A stretch of 64,000 nucleotides of DNA from Orthonyx spaldingii (taxonomy: Eukaryota; Chordata; Aves; Passeriformes; Orthonychidae). Position numbers and translations under genes: made by a program. This document shows, piece after piece, positions 54,574 through 64,000 of this stretch; the first letter of the stretch is position 1; each line of letters opens with the position of its first letter. Below the pieces are notes generated by a model. It made no database searches. It saw only the letters and a program-made list of their open reading frames with translations, and was not told the origin of the DNA. The stretch is from assembly GCA_013397795.1 (NCBI GenBank), contig VZTJ01000636.1:124001-188000 (forward strand). The letters run 5' to 3'.

Positions 54574-55136
54574 CTAAAGTGACCTCCCCCTGTCACAGGG
54601 GGTCTGGTGTGACCCCGCTCCCGTCCACCCCTGCAGCCCATCCCCCTGGATCCCCTGGATCTGCAGCTCCCTGCTCCTCTCGGATATTTATTTTCCTTCT
54701 CTGTTAAAAGCCTGTCCTCTCTGCTCTCTCTTCTCATCTGGGCTGGATTAGAAATGCTCAGTTTGCTGCTCAATTAAAGCGGCCTCGCAGACACTGCAAA
54801 GCTCAAACAGTTTTAGCTTTCGCCTAAAATATCTCTGTCTGCATTTAATGGGCTTGGCAGGCTGCAGTTTCAGAGTGGTTATTAATGGGATTTGGACAGG
54901 GAGCTCTTGCTCTGTGCTGTTAAAGCACTGTAAGAAATCCTTGCAGAGGCGTTTGATTCCGTCGGTGCTGGCTGCCGAGCAGCGGCTGCCGCGGGTCCGG
55001 GAGGCCTGGGCTGGTCCAGCAGCCGGAGCCCCGACTGGAATTCGGGCCCTGGGCTTTCTTTAACGCTGTTACTGCTACTGTTGTCCCCTGCGGGATGTGT
55101 CCCTGGAGAGCTCCAGTGAGGGAGGAAGGATGAGGA
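54574..55136. promoter_or_regulatory. Candidate conserved block beside the solo LTR
   Basis: 54720-54960 is repeat-free with motif-like words (GCTCAATTAAAGCGGCCTCG, GTGGTTATTAATGGGATTTG), followed by a CpG-rich part (CCGTCGGTGCTGG, GCTGCCGCGGGTCCGGG). Looks like a conserved element adjoining a small CpG patch. No gene recognised. Confidence 0.35.
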
Positions 55137-55586
55137 TGTTAGCGTAGAAAAACATAACCACGAATGATTATGCCGGTGCTTTTATTGAGAGCGCTCTGGG
55201 GACCAGGGGTTCAGACCCAAATCACAGTCCCGGCCTGGTTTCGGAATAGATTTCATTTTATACTTTTTCCTGACATAATTGCTATTCAATCATATGTTAA
55301 TCATCAACCTTAACATTGTTCTATTGTATATGTTGTTTTCACCCAAGCATGAGTTTAAGCCCCCTTCCCCCCCAGAGTTTCACCGTATTGTTAATACTTT
55401 CTCATGATTCTTGTTGTGATTTATAATGTTTATCAAGTAACATTACATCAGCTACTCTACAGGTGGGTGCCCCAGTACAGGTTCGCCGTGTGCAGGTTCA
55501 CTCTGTTCACTGCCTTCAGCAGATACAATATCTATCACCGTTCCCGAGGCCTATGCTTCTAAAAACATTTTAACCCTATGCTATCA
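55137..55586 (-). mobile_element. Solo LTR of an endogenous retrovirus, 450 bp
   Basis: Bounded by TGTTAGCGTAG at the left and CTATGCTATCA at the right, an 11 bp imperfect terminal inverted repeat with TG...CA ends. Flanked by AGGA on both sides (55133-55136 and 55587-55590), a 4 bp target duplication. On the minus strand it has TATAAAA (55262-55256), then an AATAAA signal (55186-55181) about 75 bp on. No coding region and no second LTR are present, so recombination probably removed the provirus interior. A 4 bp duplication is typical of gammaretrovirus-like (ERV1) elements. Confidence 0.85.
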
Positions 55587-55734
55587 AGGACAGAACTGGC
55601 TCTGCAGCCTGGAAAGGATCCATGAGGGAGGTGGGGCACGGGCCCTCAGCTGGGAATTCCTGCAGCTCCACAGGGATGGGCCTGTGGCACCGACCTCAGG
55701 GAGTGGGGCAGACTCATCAGGATGTGCCAGGAAA
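55587..55734. other. Short unique spacer between LTR and CR1
   Basis: No repeat landmark recognised. Confidence 0.4.
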
Positions 55735-55870
55735 CCTTGGGAAGCCTTTTCCAGAGGAGGCCCAGCTCTGGAGTCCCCGTCCCTGGAGGTGTCCGGGGAA
55801 GGCCTGGATGTGGCACTCGGTGCTCTGGGCTGGGAATGGGGCACAGCTGGGATTTGATGGTCTGGGAAGG
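55735..55870 (+). mobile_element. CR1 group B 3' end, first part
   Basis: GGAGTCCCCGTCCCTGGAGG, GGATGTGGCACTCGGTGCTC, CACAGCTGGGATTTGATGG, TCTGGGAAGG. Interrupted here by the LTR-like insert; the tail resumes at 56331. Confidence 0.85.
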
Positions 55871-56330
55871 AATGAGAGGGAGGTGTCACAAACAAACTGG
55901 GTCTGCTGGTAGATAAGGCCAGATACTGAGAGAGGAAAGAAACAATGGGAGAAAGATGCATAAATTCCAAGATATTCCACTGATTGACTCAGACTGATAC
56001 TCACCCAAGACTGTGCTACATCCCTGGGTTTAACTAAAAAAAAAAAAAAAAAAAGGAACAAAGACACAAGGAAAAGAAGGGGGGTGGGTTGCACATTAGG
56101 AGAGGTTCTGTATTAGGTGATTTGGGGAGTCTGTAGCTCTCAGGCACCTCAGCCCATGGGGAAAGAGAAGGAAAATGAGGATAAAAGAGAGGCTTTGTCC
56201 TCTGACAACTGGAGAGACCCCATGCAAAGTGCCCACAACCTCTCCCTTTATCCATGAATAAAGCTACGGGACTCCTCTGCCTCCTTTTTGGACCTAAACC
56301 TCTGGTGTTTGTGGATTAATTTTCCTGACG
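55871..56330 (+). mobile_element. LTR-like insert splitting a CR1
   Basis: Probable LTR core from TGTCACAAAC (55884) to TTTTCCTGAC (56330), with a TGTCA/TGAC inverted end. Internal order is promoter-like: an A run at 56036-56053, ATAAAAG at 56181, AATAAA at 56257-56262, then a 68 bp end. The insert sits between two perfect 11 bp copies of GTCTGGGAAGG (55860-55870 and 56331-56341). That is longer than retroviral target duplications, and 13 bases (55871-55883) between the left copy and TGTCA are unexplained. No coding sequence. Confidence 0.65.
56036..56053. repeat. A homopolymer inside the LTR-like insert
   Basis: About eighteen A bases following GGGTTTAACT. Because LTR sequence continues on both sides, it is a simple-repeat expansion rather than a retroposon tail. 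Confidence 0.85.
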
Positions 56331-56376
56331 TCTGGGAAGGCTTTTCCAGCCTCACTGACTCTGGAATTCTGTGCTG
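56331..56376 (+). mobile_element. CR1 group B tail, second part
   Basis: GTCTGGGAAGGCTTTTCCAG, CCTCACTGACTCTGGAATTC, TGTG. Continues the copy at 55735-55870 across the LTR-like insert. Confidence 0.85.
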
Positions 56377-56398
56377 TGCTGATGGTGAGCCCAGAGCA

Positions 56399-56455
56399 AT
56401 CCCTGCTTTGCAGCTGAAATCCTGGGAAGGGGCTGCGGGTCCCTGTGGGAAGCAG
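56399..56455 (+). repeat. Unclassified element, partial copy (plus)
   Basis: ATCCCTGCTTTGCAGCTGAA, ATCCTGGGAAGGGGCTGCGG, GTCCCTGTGGGAAGCAG. Reverse complement of 56652-56709 with a handful of differences. Confidence 0.75.
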
Positions 56456-56651
56456 AGCATGTCCAGGTTCCCTCAGTCTGCATTAAAGCACAGCCGCCCT
56501 TTATGAATGCCCAAACCCCTAACGAGGGGCAGCAACCGGGATTTGCTGAGAGGCATCGACTGCAGCCCTCCCTGCCACTGCCAACCACAGCTCAGCCGAA
56601 CCTGCTGCTCTGGAATCACCAAATCCTGGAATTGCACATTGTTCCAAGCAC

Positions 56652-56945
56652 CTGCTTCCCACAGGGACCGGCATCCTCTTCCCTGGATTTCAGCTCAAAA
56701 GCAGGGACTGTAAAAATAATGAATTTTTGGGGAAAAAAAATAGCCATTTTCATTGCTTCAAACCCCATCCAGCCTGGCATGGAACTCTTTCCCAAATGCC
56801 CTCCAAATTCCAGGCAGGCTGCCAAGGTCCACCAACACTGCCATCGTTGGGAATTAGTGCGGGAATTTTGAGATTTGGGTTTTTGATTCATTTTTCCTGA
56901 AAGAAAACAACGGGAAAAGCTGAGGTTGCAGAGCTGCACGTCCAG
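56652..56945 (-). repeat. Unclassified element, longest copy (minus), 294 bp
   Basis: Contains the complement of 56399-56455 at its left (56652-56709) and the complement of 57553-57797 across 56701-56945. On the minus strand it starts CTGGACGTGCAGCTCTGCAA and passes AATTCCCGCACTAATTCCCA, GTGGACCTTGGCAGCCTGC, GCAATGAAAATGGCT and TTCATTATTTTTACAGTCCC. It matches no CR1, SINE or LTR I know. An ACAG-plus-T-rich stretch resembles a splice acceptor, but no gene is recognised. Confidence 0.75.
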
Positions 56946-57304
56946 GCGCCTTCCTGGGAAATGACAGGCAGGAAGGAACGTCCTTCAGGGTGATTTCTAC
57001 CCCAGAGCAGGCCCAGCTTGTGGGAGCACACCGAGGTTAAATCACTGTCGGCCTGGGAACCAGAGCAGAGGAGGTGGCGACCCCGGCACAGAGCAAACGA
57101 ACAACTGCTGCTCCTGGCTGGAGTGCAGGGTCTGTCCAGCTAACTCCTGGGACTTCCATGCTGTCTGCTTGGAAATCCAATGGGAAAAGGGGCTGGAAAG
57201 TGGGCATTTCCCAATTGCAACTCAAAGGAGCTCGATGGGAAACCAAAAACAAAGCCTTGAACGGGGGATAAACCGCTTTAACTGGGACATACTGGAAGCT
57301 AAAG

Positions 57305-57386
57305 CAGTGCTGGGCTTGGCTTAGTTAGGAGTTGGCCTTCATGGTCTCAGGGGTCTTTTCCAGCCTCAGTGATCCCGGGATTCTGA
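57305..57386 (+). mobile_element. Diverged CR1 tail
   Basis: GTGCTGGGCTTGGCTTAGTT, GGAGTTGGCCTTCATGGTCT, GGGTCTTTTCCAGCCTCAGT, GATCCCGGGATTCTG. An older type resembling group B at its 3' end. It lies in the spacer of the inverted element pair. Confidence 0.6.
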
Positions 57387-57552
57387 TCCAGGTGGAGCCT
57401 GGAGTGCAGCTGCCATGGCATCACCCCCATGTCCGCTGTCATCAGGGCAATGCTTAATTAGAACATTCCTTGCTTGGCACCTGCCTTCCCTGCAGTTGCT
57501 GATTGTTATTTGGCAAATATCACTAATTTGTCATCAGCTGCAAGGGACTGGT

Positions 57553-57797
57553 CTGGACGTGCAGCTCTGCAACCTCGGCTTTTCCTGTTGTTCTATCTTT
57601 TTTTGGGAAAAATCAATCAAAACTCCAATTCTCAAAATTCCCGCACTAATTCCCAATGATGGCAGTGCTGGTGGACCTTGGCAGCCTGCTGGAGTTTGGA
57701 GGGCATTTGGGAAAGAGCTCCAGGCCAGGCTGGAGGGGTTTGAAGCAATGAAAATGGCTGATTTTTCCTCAAAATTCATTATTTTTACAGTCCCTGC
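57553..57797 (+). repeat. Unclassified element, second arm (plus), 245 bp
   Basis: Reverse complement of 56701-56945 over its whole length at roughly 85% identity by eye, with small indels in the T- and A-rich parts. Sharp edges at CTGGACGTGCAGC and TTTTTACAGTCCCTGC; flanking sequence on either side does not match. The arms are separated by about 607 bp. Confidence 0.8.
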
Positions 57798-58407
57798 ACA
57801 CAGAGCATTTCAGGATACAACAGAAATCCTTGGAAGCAGTGGGGAGGAGCATCCCAAGGACCTGTGCACCTCTTCCCAGCGTCCCATTCCTGCTCCGGAA
57901 CGAGAACTCCCAGCTGTTATCACAACTTTTTTATCACTTTTCCATGCGGGAATGCAGCCAAAGCGTAAATGAGTCAATGGTGGAGTCACCAACGCAGCTA
58001 CCAGAGAGGGTGATTAGCTAATAGCCGTTAATTACCCTGACAACAAAGCACCCAGGCCAACAGAGCCTCACAAAGGAAGGATTTTGTCACTCGGTGTCCA
58101 ACAGGGGAATAAGGGCCCGGCTATTTCCCTGCAACCAATTCTTTGTTTGCTTTACAGGCTGATACCTGCTGATAAGATGCTTTCCTTTCAAGTGATAAAT
58201 TATCTTAATTAGCTTTAATTGTTTGCGGACAAATTTATGCAAATGGAGCCGTTCCAGGAGCAGCAGCAGCAGGAATTTGGCGGTGGGAAAGGAACGCAGA
58301 GATTTGCTCCTGTCATGGGGGTTTTGGGATTAGAAACAGGAATGTGCACCCGGAGTGAGGTGGGAGTGCAATCATGGAGTGTTCTCCCCGCCTTTCCCCA
58401 AAGAACC
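57798..58407. promoter_or_regulatory. Candidate conserved element with TAATTA and ACAAAG motifs
   Basis: Repeat-free block; 57970-58240 holds GTGATTAGCTAATAGCCGTT, AATTACCCTGACAACAAAGC, GTGATAAATTATCTTAATTA and GCTTTAATTGTTTGCGG. The mix of homeodomain (TAATTA), SOX/TCF (ACAAAG, ATTGTTT) and GATA-like (GATAA) words resembles developmental enhancers. Conservation untested. Confidence 0.38.
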
Positions 58408-58786
58408 CCGGAATGGTTTGGGTGGGAAGGGATTTTCAGGATCTGCCATGGCAGGGACACCTCCCACTGTCCCAGGCTGCTCCAAGCCCCAATGTCCAGC
58501 CTGGCCTTGGACACTGCCAGGGATCCAGGGGCAGCCACAGCTGCTCTGGGAATTCCAGCCCAGCCCCTCCCCACCCTCCCAGTCAGGAATTCCCAATTCC
58601 CAATCTCCCATCCATCCCTGCCCTCTGGCAGTGGAAGCCATTCCCTGTGTCCTGTCCCTCCAGCCCTTGTCCCCAGTCCCTCTCCAGCTCTCCTGGAGCC
58701 CCTTCAGGCCCTGGAAGAGGCTTTGAGCTCGCCCTGTGTCCTTCTCCTCTCCAGGTGAACATTCCCAGCTCTCCCAGCCTTTCCTC
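58408..58786 (-). mobile_element. CR1 group A 3' end, about 380 bp
   Basis: GGAATGGTTTGGGTGGGAAG, a deletion before GCCATGGCAGGGACACC, then the standard body to GAACATTCCCAGCTCTCCCA. Confidence 0.91.
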
Positions 58787-60214
58787 GCAGATCAGTGGCT
58801 TCCCAGCTCCAACCAGGACATTCCAGAGTCCCGTTCCAGCCTCTCCAGAGAGTGTGGAATGCCTTCCTTGTACCTTTGTTTCCCCTCCTGCTGAATTTGT
58901 TTTCATTGGTGATTTTCCCTTTGTTTTTCTCTTCCATCAGGCCCCATCCCCCCAAGGGAAACCTGTCCCCGGAGTCCCCATGGCACAAACCCACCCTTTG
59001 CTGTGTTTGTTCAAAACCAACAAAATACTTTGAGCTCCTTCTCCTCCCGGGGCTGTGCTGAACATGCCAGGGGAGATCCCGAATTCCCGGGGGTGTGAGC
59101 ACCTGGAGATGCCCGGCAGGGCTGGGGCAGGGCCCCTGATTGCTCTGCGGGGTAATTAAAGCCAGGTGTTTGCAGTGTTAGTTAAGGAAAGCAGCTCACG
59201 AGGGATGGGAGGCAGAGTTGGTGTGGAATCAGGAGTTTCCTTGGTCAGCAGCTCCGGCTGGGATGGGTGAGTGCTGTGTTCTGCTTTTACATCTGTTATT
59301 TGAATTCATTACTTTAATGAATTTGTGAAGGGTTTTGGCTGATTTGTCTGCTGCTGCTTCTCTGGCATTTCCATTTCCCAGCTGTGTGCTGGGGACAAGT
59401 GAAGGGTTGGATTTAACGAGGGGAGGCTGAGCTCCCCCAGAAAATGTTCCCTGCGGTGGTTGGGATTGTGCTGATGTTCCTGGGGCAGGTTAAATGGCGT
59501 TGGGGGATTCCAGCCCTTTTCCTCTGGAATTCAAGGGAGGCTCCCAGGAACATCATCCCTGGTGCTTCCCTTGTTCACCCCAGGATCTCCCTGTGAGCTC
59601 AGGTGAGCCCGTGGCACAGCCAGCCCCGGGACTGCCTGCTCACCACATGGGATGAGCTTGCTTCTCATAATTACTGGAAACTTGGTTTCTGTTAATGACT
59701 CAGGAGGAAAATCCGGCGTTAGGGGGGTGGAGGGGAGGTGTCTTTTCCCACGTGGCAGTGAGCGTTTCCCAGGAATTCCCCGTTACCCTGGGGGGTGAGC
59801 GGGGATTTGCTGTGGGCTGGGGCCGTGCAGGAGACAATGTGCTGACCATGTGAGCGCTTGAGCTTGGAATAAATGGGAATTCTGGTGGTTGGAATTACGA
59901 TGTGGGAGAGGCTCTTTCCTGCGGGTGAGGCTGCAGCAGCTGCGGGGGTCCTGGCTCGGGTGAGGGCAGCAGCTGTTTTGTGTTTCTGCAGCAGCTCCCC
60001 AGACCCTTCTGCAGTGCCAGGGCAGTTCTGTAACTCCAGCGTTAAAAGCTGGATATAAAATCCTGCTCTGGCAGAGAGGAGTTGGATCCTGGATTCCTGG
60101 GGCTGAAATGGGGAGGGCTGGGAGCAGCAGCCCCTGGTTTGTGCCTCAGGAGCCCTGGCTGGGCTGGGAGGTTCCTGTTGTTCCCCAGAGCAGGAACAGC
60201 TCAGTGCTGGGAAT
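58787..60214. other. Repeat-poor unique stretch of 1.4 kb
   Basis: 59280-59340 is AT-rich (GAATTCATTACTTTAATGAA). CpG-rich spots near 59930-59960. No exon or repeat family recognised. Confidence 0.45.
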
Positions 60215-60588
60215 GTCACAGAATCCTGGGATGCTTTGGGTGGGAAGGGCCCTCAAACCCCATCCTTCCCCCCCCCTGCCATGGCAGGGACACCTCCCAC
60301 TGTCCCAGGCTGCTCCCAGCCCCAGTGTCCAGCCTGGCCTTGGGCACTGCCAGGGATCCAGGGGCAGCCACAGCTGCTCTGGGAATTCCCGCCCAGCCCC
60401 TTCCCAATCTCCCATCCATCCCTGCCCTCTGGCAGTGGAAGCCATTCCCTGTGTCCTGTCCCTCCAGCCCTTGTCCCCAGTCCCTCTCCAGCTCTCCTGG
60501 AGCCCCTTTAGGCCCTGGAAGGGGCTCTGAGCTCTCCCTGGAGCCTTCCCTCTCCAGTGGAACATTCCCAGCTCTCCCAGCCTTTCCT
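60215..60588 (-). mobile_element. CR1 group A 3' end, about 375 bp
   Basis: CACAGAATCCTGGGATGCTT, GGGTGGGAAGGGCCCTCAAA, the palindrome, CAGCCTGGCCTTGGGCACTG, a 20 bp deletion near 60395, then CCATTCCCTGTGTCCTGTCC to CATTCCCAGCTCTCCCAGCC. Confidence 0.91.
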
Positions 60589-61050
60589 GTGATGCCATCC
60601 CCAGAAGCTGAGGAGGTGACAGTCACCTGAGGAGCTCCCAGCTGGGCTCTTGGTGGCCCCTTCTGTGGGAAAGGAAATCCCAACCCAGCCAGGCCCCTGG
60701 AGGGAGAACAGGGAAGGGATGTTCCAAAAAACCCCAGGAACTGGGAGCCCTGCAGTGCCAGACCTCTCTGGGTTAATTCTCGCTGGAGCTGTGCTCACCT
60801 GATTCTGTTTAACATCAGCCACTCTCCATTCCTTTCGTTCTCCACCCTTCTGAGGATGAAATCAGATTGCCATGGAACTGAACTGCAGCTCATGAAAAGT
60901 GAAATTAAACCTGGTGCATTAACACCAAGGGCCTGTTTCAGGCAGCCCCTGGAACCTGAAGAGTCACTTTTTTCTCACCAATTTCTGTGTGGTGTGACCT
61001 CTGGCTTGGCCTGTTGGTACATCCAGGGATATCTGAAACATCTTTTATGG
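60589..61050. other. Unique stretch
   Basis: No repeat or exon recognised. Confidence 0.4.
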
Positions 61051-61120
61051 GGAATCACAGAATGGGATTGGTTTGGGTTGGAAGGACCTTAAGGAAAATC
61101 TCCTTCACCCCCAGTGTAGG
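61051..61120 (-). mobile_element. Short CR1 tail
   Basis: GGAATCACAGAATGGGATTG, GTTTGGGTTGGAAGGACCTT, then loses similarity after about 61110. Confidence 0.7.
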
Positions 61121-62262
61121 CAAAACCTGAGTTCCACAGGCAGCCCCCGCTGTTTCGGGTTTGAAACCCTCCTGCTGCGCTCAGGGTTTGTTTCCCTGGT
61201 TTTGGGTTACAGCTGGCACCAGGTCTGGGCCAGAACACCCGAAATCCCAGAGAAATGGGAATAAGCTGTGCCTGGGCACCTCCTACCACAGAGCACTTTC
61301 TGCTCCTCCCTGACTGAATGAGACCCGTGAAGGTTGGGAGGTGCTTTGCACAACCAGAATTTTCATCTCTGTAATATTCTGTGTCGATTAGAGATGGAAT
61401 TAAATACCCTCTTTATTTCCTCCCATTGCGAACTCTTTTTCTGGCACTTTTTCTGCTTATTTCAAGCCAAAAAAAACCCAACATCTCCTGACCTGTGATC
61501 TTTTCTCGCAGCAATTACCTCTCTGACCTTTTCCTGGGGTTTAAAGATTGAAAACAATAATAGTTCCTCAGCCTTTGCAGCTTGTAATCTCTGCTTAGGA
61601 TTCAGGAGGCAGAGCTGTGATTTATTCACTGCGCCAGTGATGTTTGGACTCTCCTCTCCTCTTCCCTTGACCCAGAGCCCGTCGGAGCCTGCCCAGCCCC
61701 GCTCTGCCTCTCTAAATGAGCTCATTGGGATGTGTGCAGCTCCCCTGGCTGGCAGGAGGCACTGCCAACCCCAATCGAAGGCAGGCGGAACGTGATTTCA
61801 AAAAGAAAGATATATTAGGGAAGGCTGAAATGGAGAGAAGTCGATTCTGCTCCGGTTTTGTTTGGGTGGAGCCCGAGGCAGCGGGGGCGCAGGTCCTGCT
61901 CCCGCTCCGTGTTTGTCACGGGGGCTTTGTGGGACGGAGCAATGATTTGCATCAGGTCACGAAGCAGCTGCTGATTTCTGGGGGAAGCTGTAAAATGATT
62001 TTCTCTTCCCTTCCTCAATCAGAGTTGCTACAAAAGGCACAGTTTGAAACCAGTTATTTCATTTCTTTCTTCTCGCTCCAAATTCTGGCGCTGCCTGAGG
62101 CTTTGTCTGGAGCCCTTGGGATTAAAAATCATTGGAGTGTTGGTTTGGGATCGGCGAGAGGAAGAGATGGAAGGGGTGAAACCAGAGGGATGCGGTGTGT
62201 GGTCAGAGGGGTTTGCTGCCACAGGGCAGGGGGATGATCCAAGGGATGGAGCCGTTCTGCTG
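61121..62262. promoter_or_regulatory. Candidate conserved non-coding region
   Basis: Repeat-free. 61370-61640 and 61690-62110 have intermediate GC and motif-like words (GTAATATTCTGTGTCGATTA, AATGATTTGCATCAGGTCAC with an octamer-type ATTTGCAT near 61943, CAGTTATTTCATTTC). Plus frame 61716-62237 (173 codons) has no recognisable domain. Regulatory DNA is the better guess. Confidence 0.38.
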
Positions 62263-62662
62263 TGGGAAAGGCTGGGAGAGCTGGGATTGTCCAGCTGGAG
62301 AGGAGAAGCTCTGGAGTGACCTCAGTGTGACCTTCCAGGGCCTGAAGGAGCTACAGGAGAGCTGGAGAGGGACTGGGGACAAGGGCTGGAGGGACAGGAC
62401 ACAGGGAATGGCTTCCCAGTGCCAGAGGGCAGGGATGGATGGGAGATTGGGAATTGGGAATTCCTGGCTGGGAGGGTGGGGAGGGGCTGGGCTGGAATTC
62501 CCAGAGCAGATGTGGCTGCCCCTGGATCCCTGGCAGTGCCCAAGGCCAGGTTGGACATTGGGGCTGGGAGCAGCCTGGGACAGTGGGAGGTGTCCCTGCC
62601 ATGGCAGGGGTGGCACTGGGGGGGATTTGAGGTCCCTTCCACCCATTCCATGGTCTGGGATT
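62263..62662 (+). mobile_element. CR1 group A 3' end, 400 bp
   Basis: GGAAAGGCTGGGAGAGCTGG, GGAGCTACAGGAGAGCTGGA, GGACACAGGGAATGGCTTCC, CCAGAGCAGATGTGGCTGCC, GGCAGTGCCCAAGGCCAGG, the palindrome, and a shortened tail CCCTTCCACCCATTCCATGG. The longest sense group A copy in the window. Confidence 0.92.
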
Positions 62663-64000
62663 CCCAACCACCCCTCGCTGCTGTTTCTGTGTCTCCAGCA
62701 CCTGGACGGGGCTGGAGAGCCTGGAATCTTTTTGGGAATCCCTGAGGTGCTGCCTGGGCTGTCCCAGAACAACCCAAGAGGAGTCAATAACAATCTGAGA
62801 CTTCACTGCTCTGTTTTCAGGGAGGGATCATTCCCAGCAGCCAGGGGGGTCGGAAGGTCCCTGGAGCTGGGGTTGGATTTGTTGGGGGTGCTGGGACAGC
62901 AGCCACGGCTCCCTGGTCCCTGCAGGGGTCTCATCCACTCCCATCTTCCCATTTTATTCCCTGGAAAAGTCCCACACCAGGCTGGGATCCCATTTCCAGT
63001 CTCACGGTGTCCCCGTCCCAGCTCACCCCAACTCAGTCTCTGACCCCCATTCTCTCCCAGGTGGGTTTGTTTCATTGTGGTTGTTATTTAAAAGCAAAAT
63101 CCAGTGGAAATTTCTTCCCGAGGTGCTGGAGCCCTGCTCCAGCAGGTGGTTTCATCCAGGTGGGTGTTTTTGCAGAGCCTTTGAGGGAAGGGATGAAATA
63201 TTTCCAGTGGGAATTTTGAAATTTCCCTACTTGCTCTGATAAATCCCATCCCACGGATGTGTTCCTGCTCTGCACATCCAGAGTTTGTGTCCAAACAAAC
63301 ACTTCTGGAACCATTTCCCCCTGCCAGGATGGGGTTTTTGTGCTAATTTGGAATCAAAGGACTTTAAGATAATTGCTTATTCAAATCAGAACCCAGTTGC
63401 ACAGCGAATGTTTTGATTAATTGGGGAATTAATTGCTTATCTCCCAATGCTGGAATTACCATTTCGTGAATCTCAGGGATGAGAACGACCCCTCTGAGGA
63501 CTCCTGAAAGGAGCAGATTGTGTGGCCTTGAAGGTTTCCTCAAGTTCAAAGGCTCTGTTTAAGAATTATTTAAGGAAAAATCAACTATTGCAGCACAAGA
63601 ATGCAGGAAATGGGAGTGTTTGAAGAGAAATTCTCTGTTAAAACCTCCTGCAATTGAGGAGAATTGATGTGCTCAGGCTGAATGTGGATAAATGGAGGGA
63701 TTTGCTCAGAATTTTGGACTTTTCCCTCATTCTCCTGCCATGGGGTGCTTTGTTTTATTTAATTTTATTTATTTGGGCTGGGTGATGTCCCCCTTGGAAA
63801 TGACTTGTTAAAAAGCAACGTTTACCTGAGTTGTTCGGATTTTATTGCTGGAGGTGACTTCGGCCTCCCCATCCCTGTGGGCAGGAGGGAGCTGGGAGGG
63901 GAATTGCTGCTCTCAGCGGGATCATGGGACAAAAAGAAATGCCCAGGAATTCCCTGTGCTTCTTCCTGGAGGGTTTGGGCATCTCCACGTTTCAGAGGGG
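62663..64000. other. Unique stretch to the window end
   Basis: No repeat family recognised. 63350-63470 (GGGGAATTAATTGCTTATCT) and 63750-63780 (TTTATTTAATTTTATTTATT) are AT-rich. No exon recognised. Confidence 0.45.

Overview
The window is nuclear DNA from a bird, most likely a passerine. It holds about fifty short fragments of the avian LINE CR1, nearly all 5'-truncated to the last 60-430 bp. It also holds a 100 bp fragment combining a tRNA-Ile-like part with a CR1-like tail (the layout of the songbird SINE TguSINE1, recalled from the literature and not checked), three LTR-like elements and several GC-rich minisatellites. No complete protein-coding gene, rRNA, functional tRNA gene, CRISPR array or bacterial feature was found. 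The long open reading frames (up to about 459 codons) are by-products of GC-rich, stop-poor CR1 and minisatellite DNA. The window reads as intergenic or intronic DNA. Its GC richness and minisatellite density suggest, as inference only, a small or distal chromosome segment.

I use three working names for the CR1 groups. Group A has sense-strand landmarks GGCAGTGCCCAAGGCCAGG, the palindrome CCCTGCCATGGCAGGG, then a tail reading GGTCCCTTCCAACCCAAACC. Group B has a G-rich block (AGGGGGCAGCCGGGGGGGTC) upstream and a tail near GGCTTTTCC. Group C has GCGTTTGGACAGCGCTGCCA and a tail GGGTCCCTTCCAGCTCAGG. Plus strand means the CR1 tail points to the right.

Layout. 0-9 kb: CR1 copies of all groups, a 41 bp duplication, a CpG-rich patch and a 57 bp minisatellite. 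9-11 kb: a conserved-looking AT-rich block, a 24-25 bp minisatellite, a long (CCAT)n microsatellite and a 30 bp minisatellite. 11-20 kb: CR1 copies between long unique stretches, with an LTR-like promoter block at 18.4-18.9 kb. 20-33 kb: CR1 copies, including an inverted tail-to-tail pair and a head-to-head pair. 33-35 kb: a 29 bp minisatellite and a possible terminal exon. 35-51 kb: CR1 copies, a GATA-site cluster at 44.7-45.06 kb and the SINE-like fragment inside a CR1. 51.5-52.3 kb: a tandemly duplicated CR1 end. 55.1-57.8 kb is the most rearranged part: a solo LTR on the minus strand with a 4 bp target duplication, a second LTR-like insert splitting a CR1, and an unclassified element in a large inverted duplication. 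57.8-64 kb: homeodomain- and SOX-type motif blocks plus more CR1.

No set of genes works together here. The functional content, if any, is likely regulatory: several repeat-free AT-rich blocks look like conserved non-coding elements near a developmental gene outside the window. I did not find an undescribed multi-gene system. The best leads are the 56.4-57.8 kb inverted element, the CR1 copies with an inverted extra tail (664-829 and 25888-26030), the GATA-site cluster and the candidate exon at 34.87 kb.
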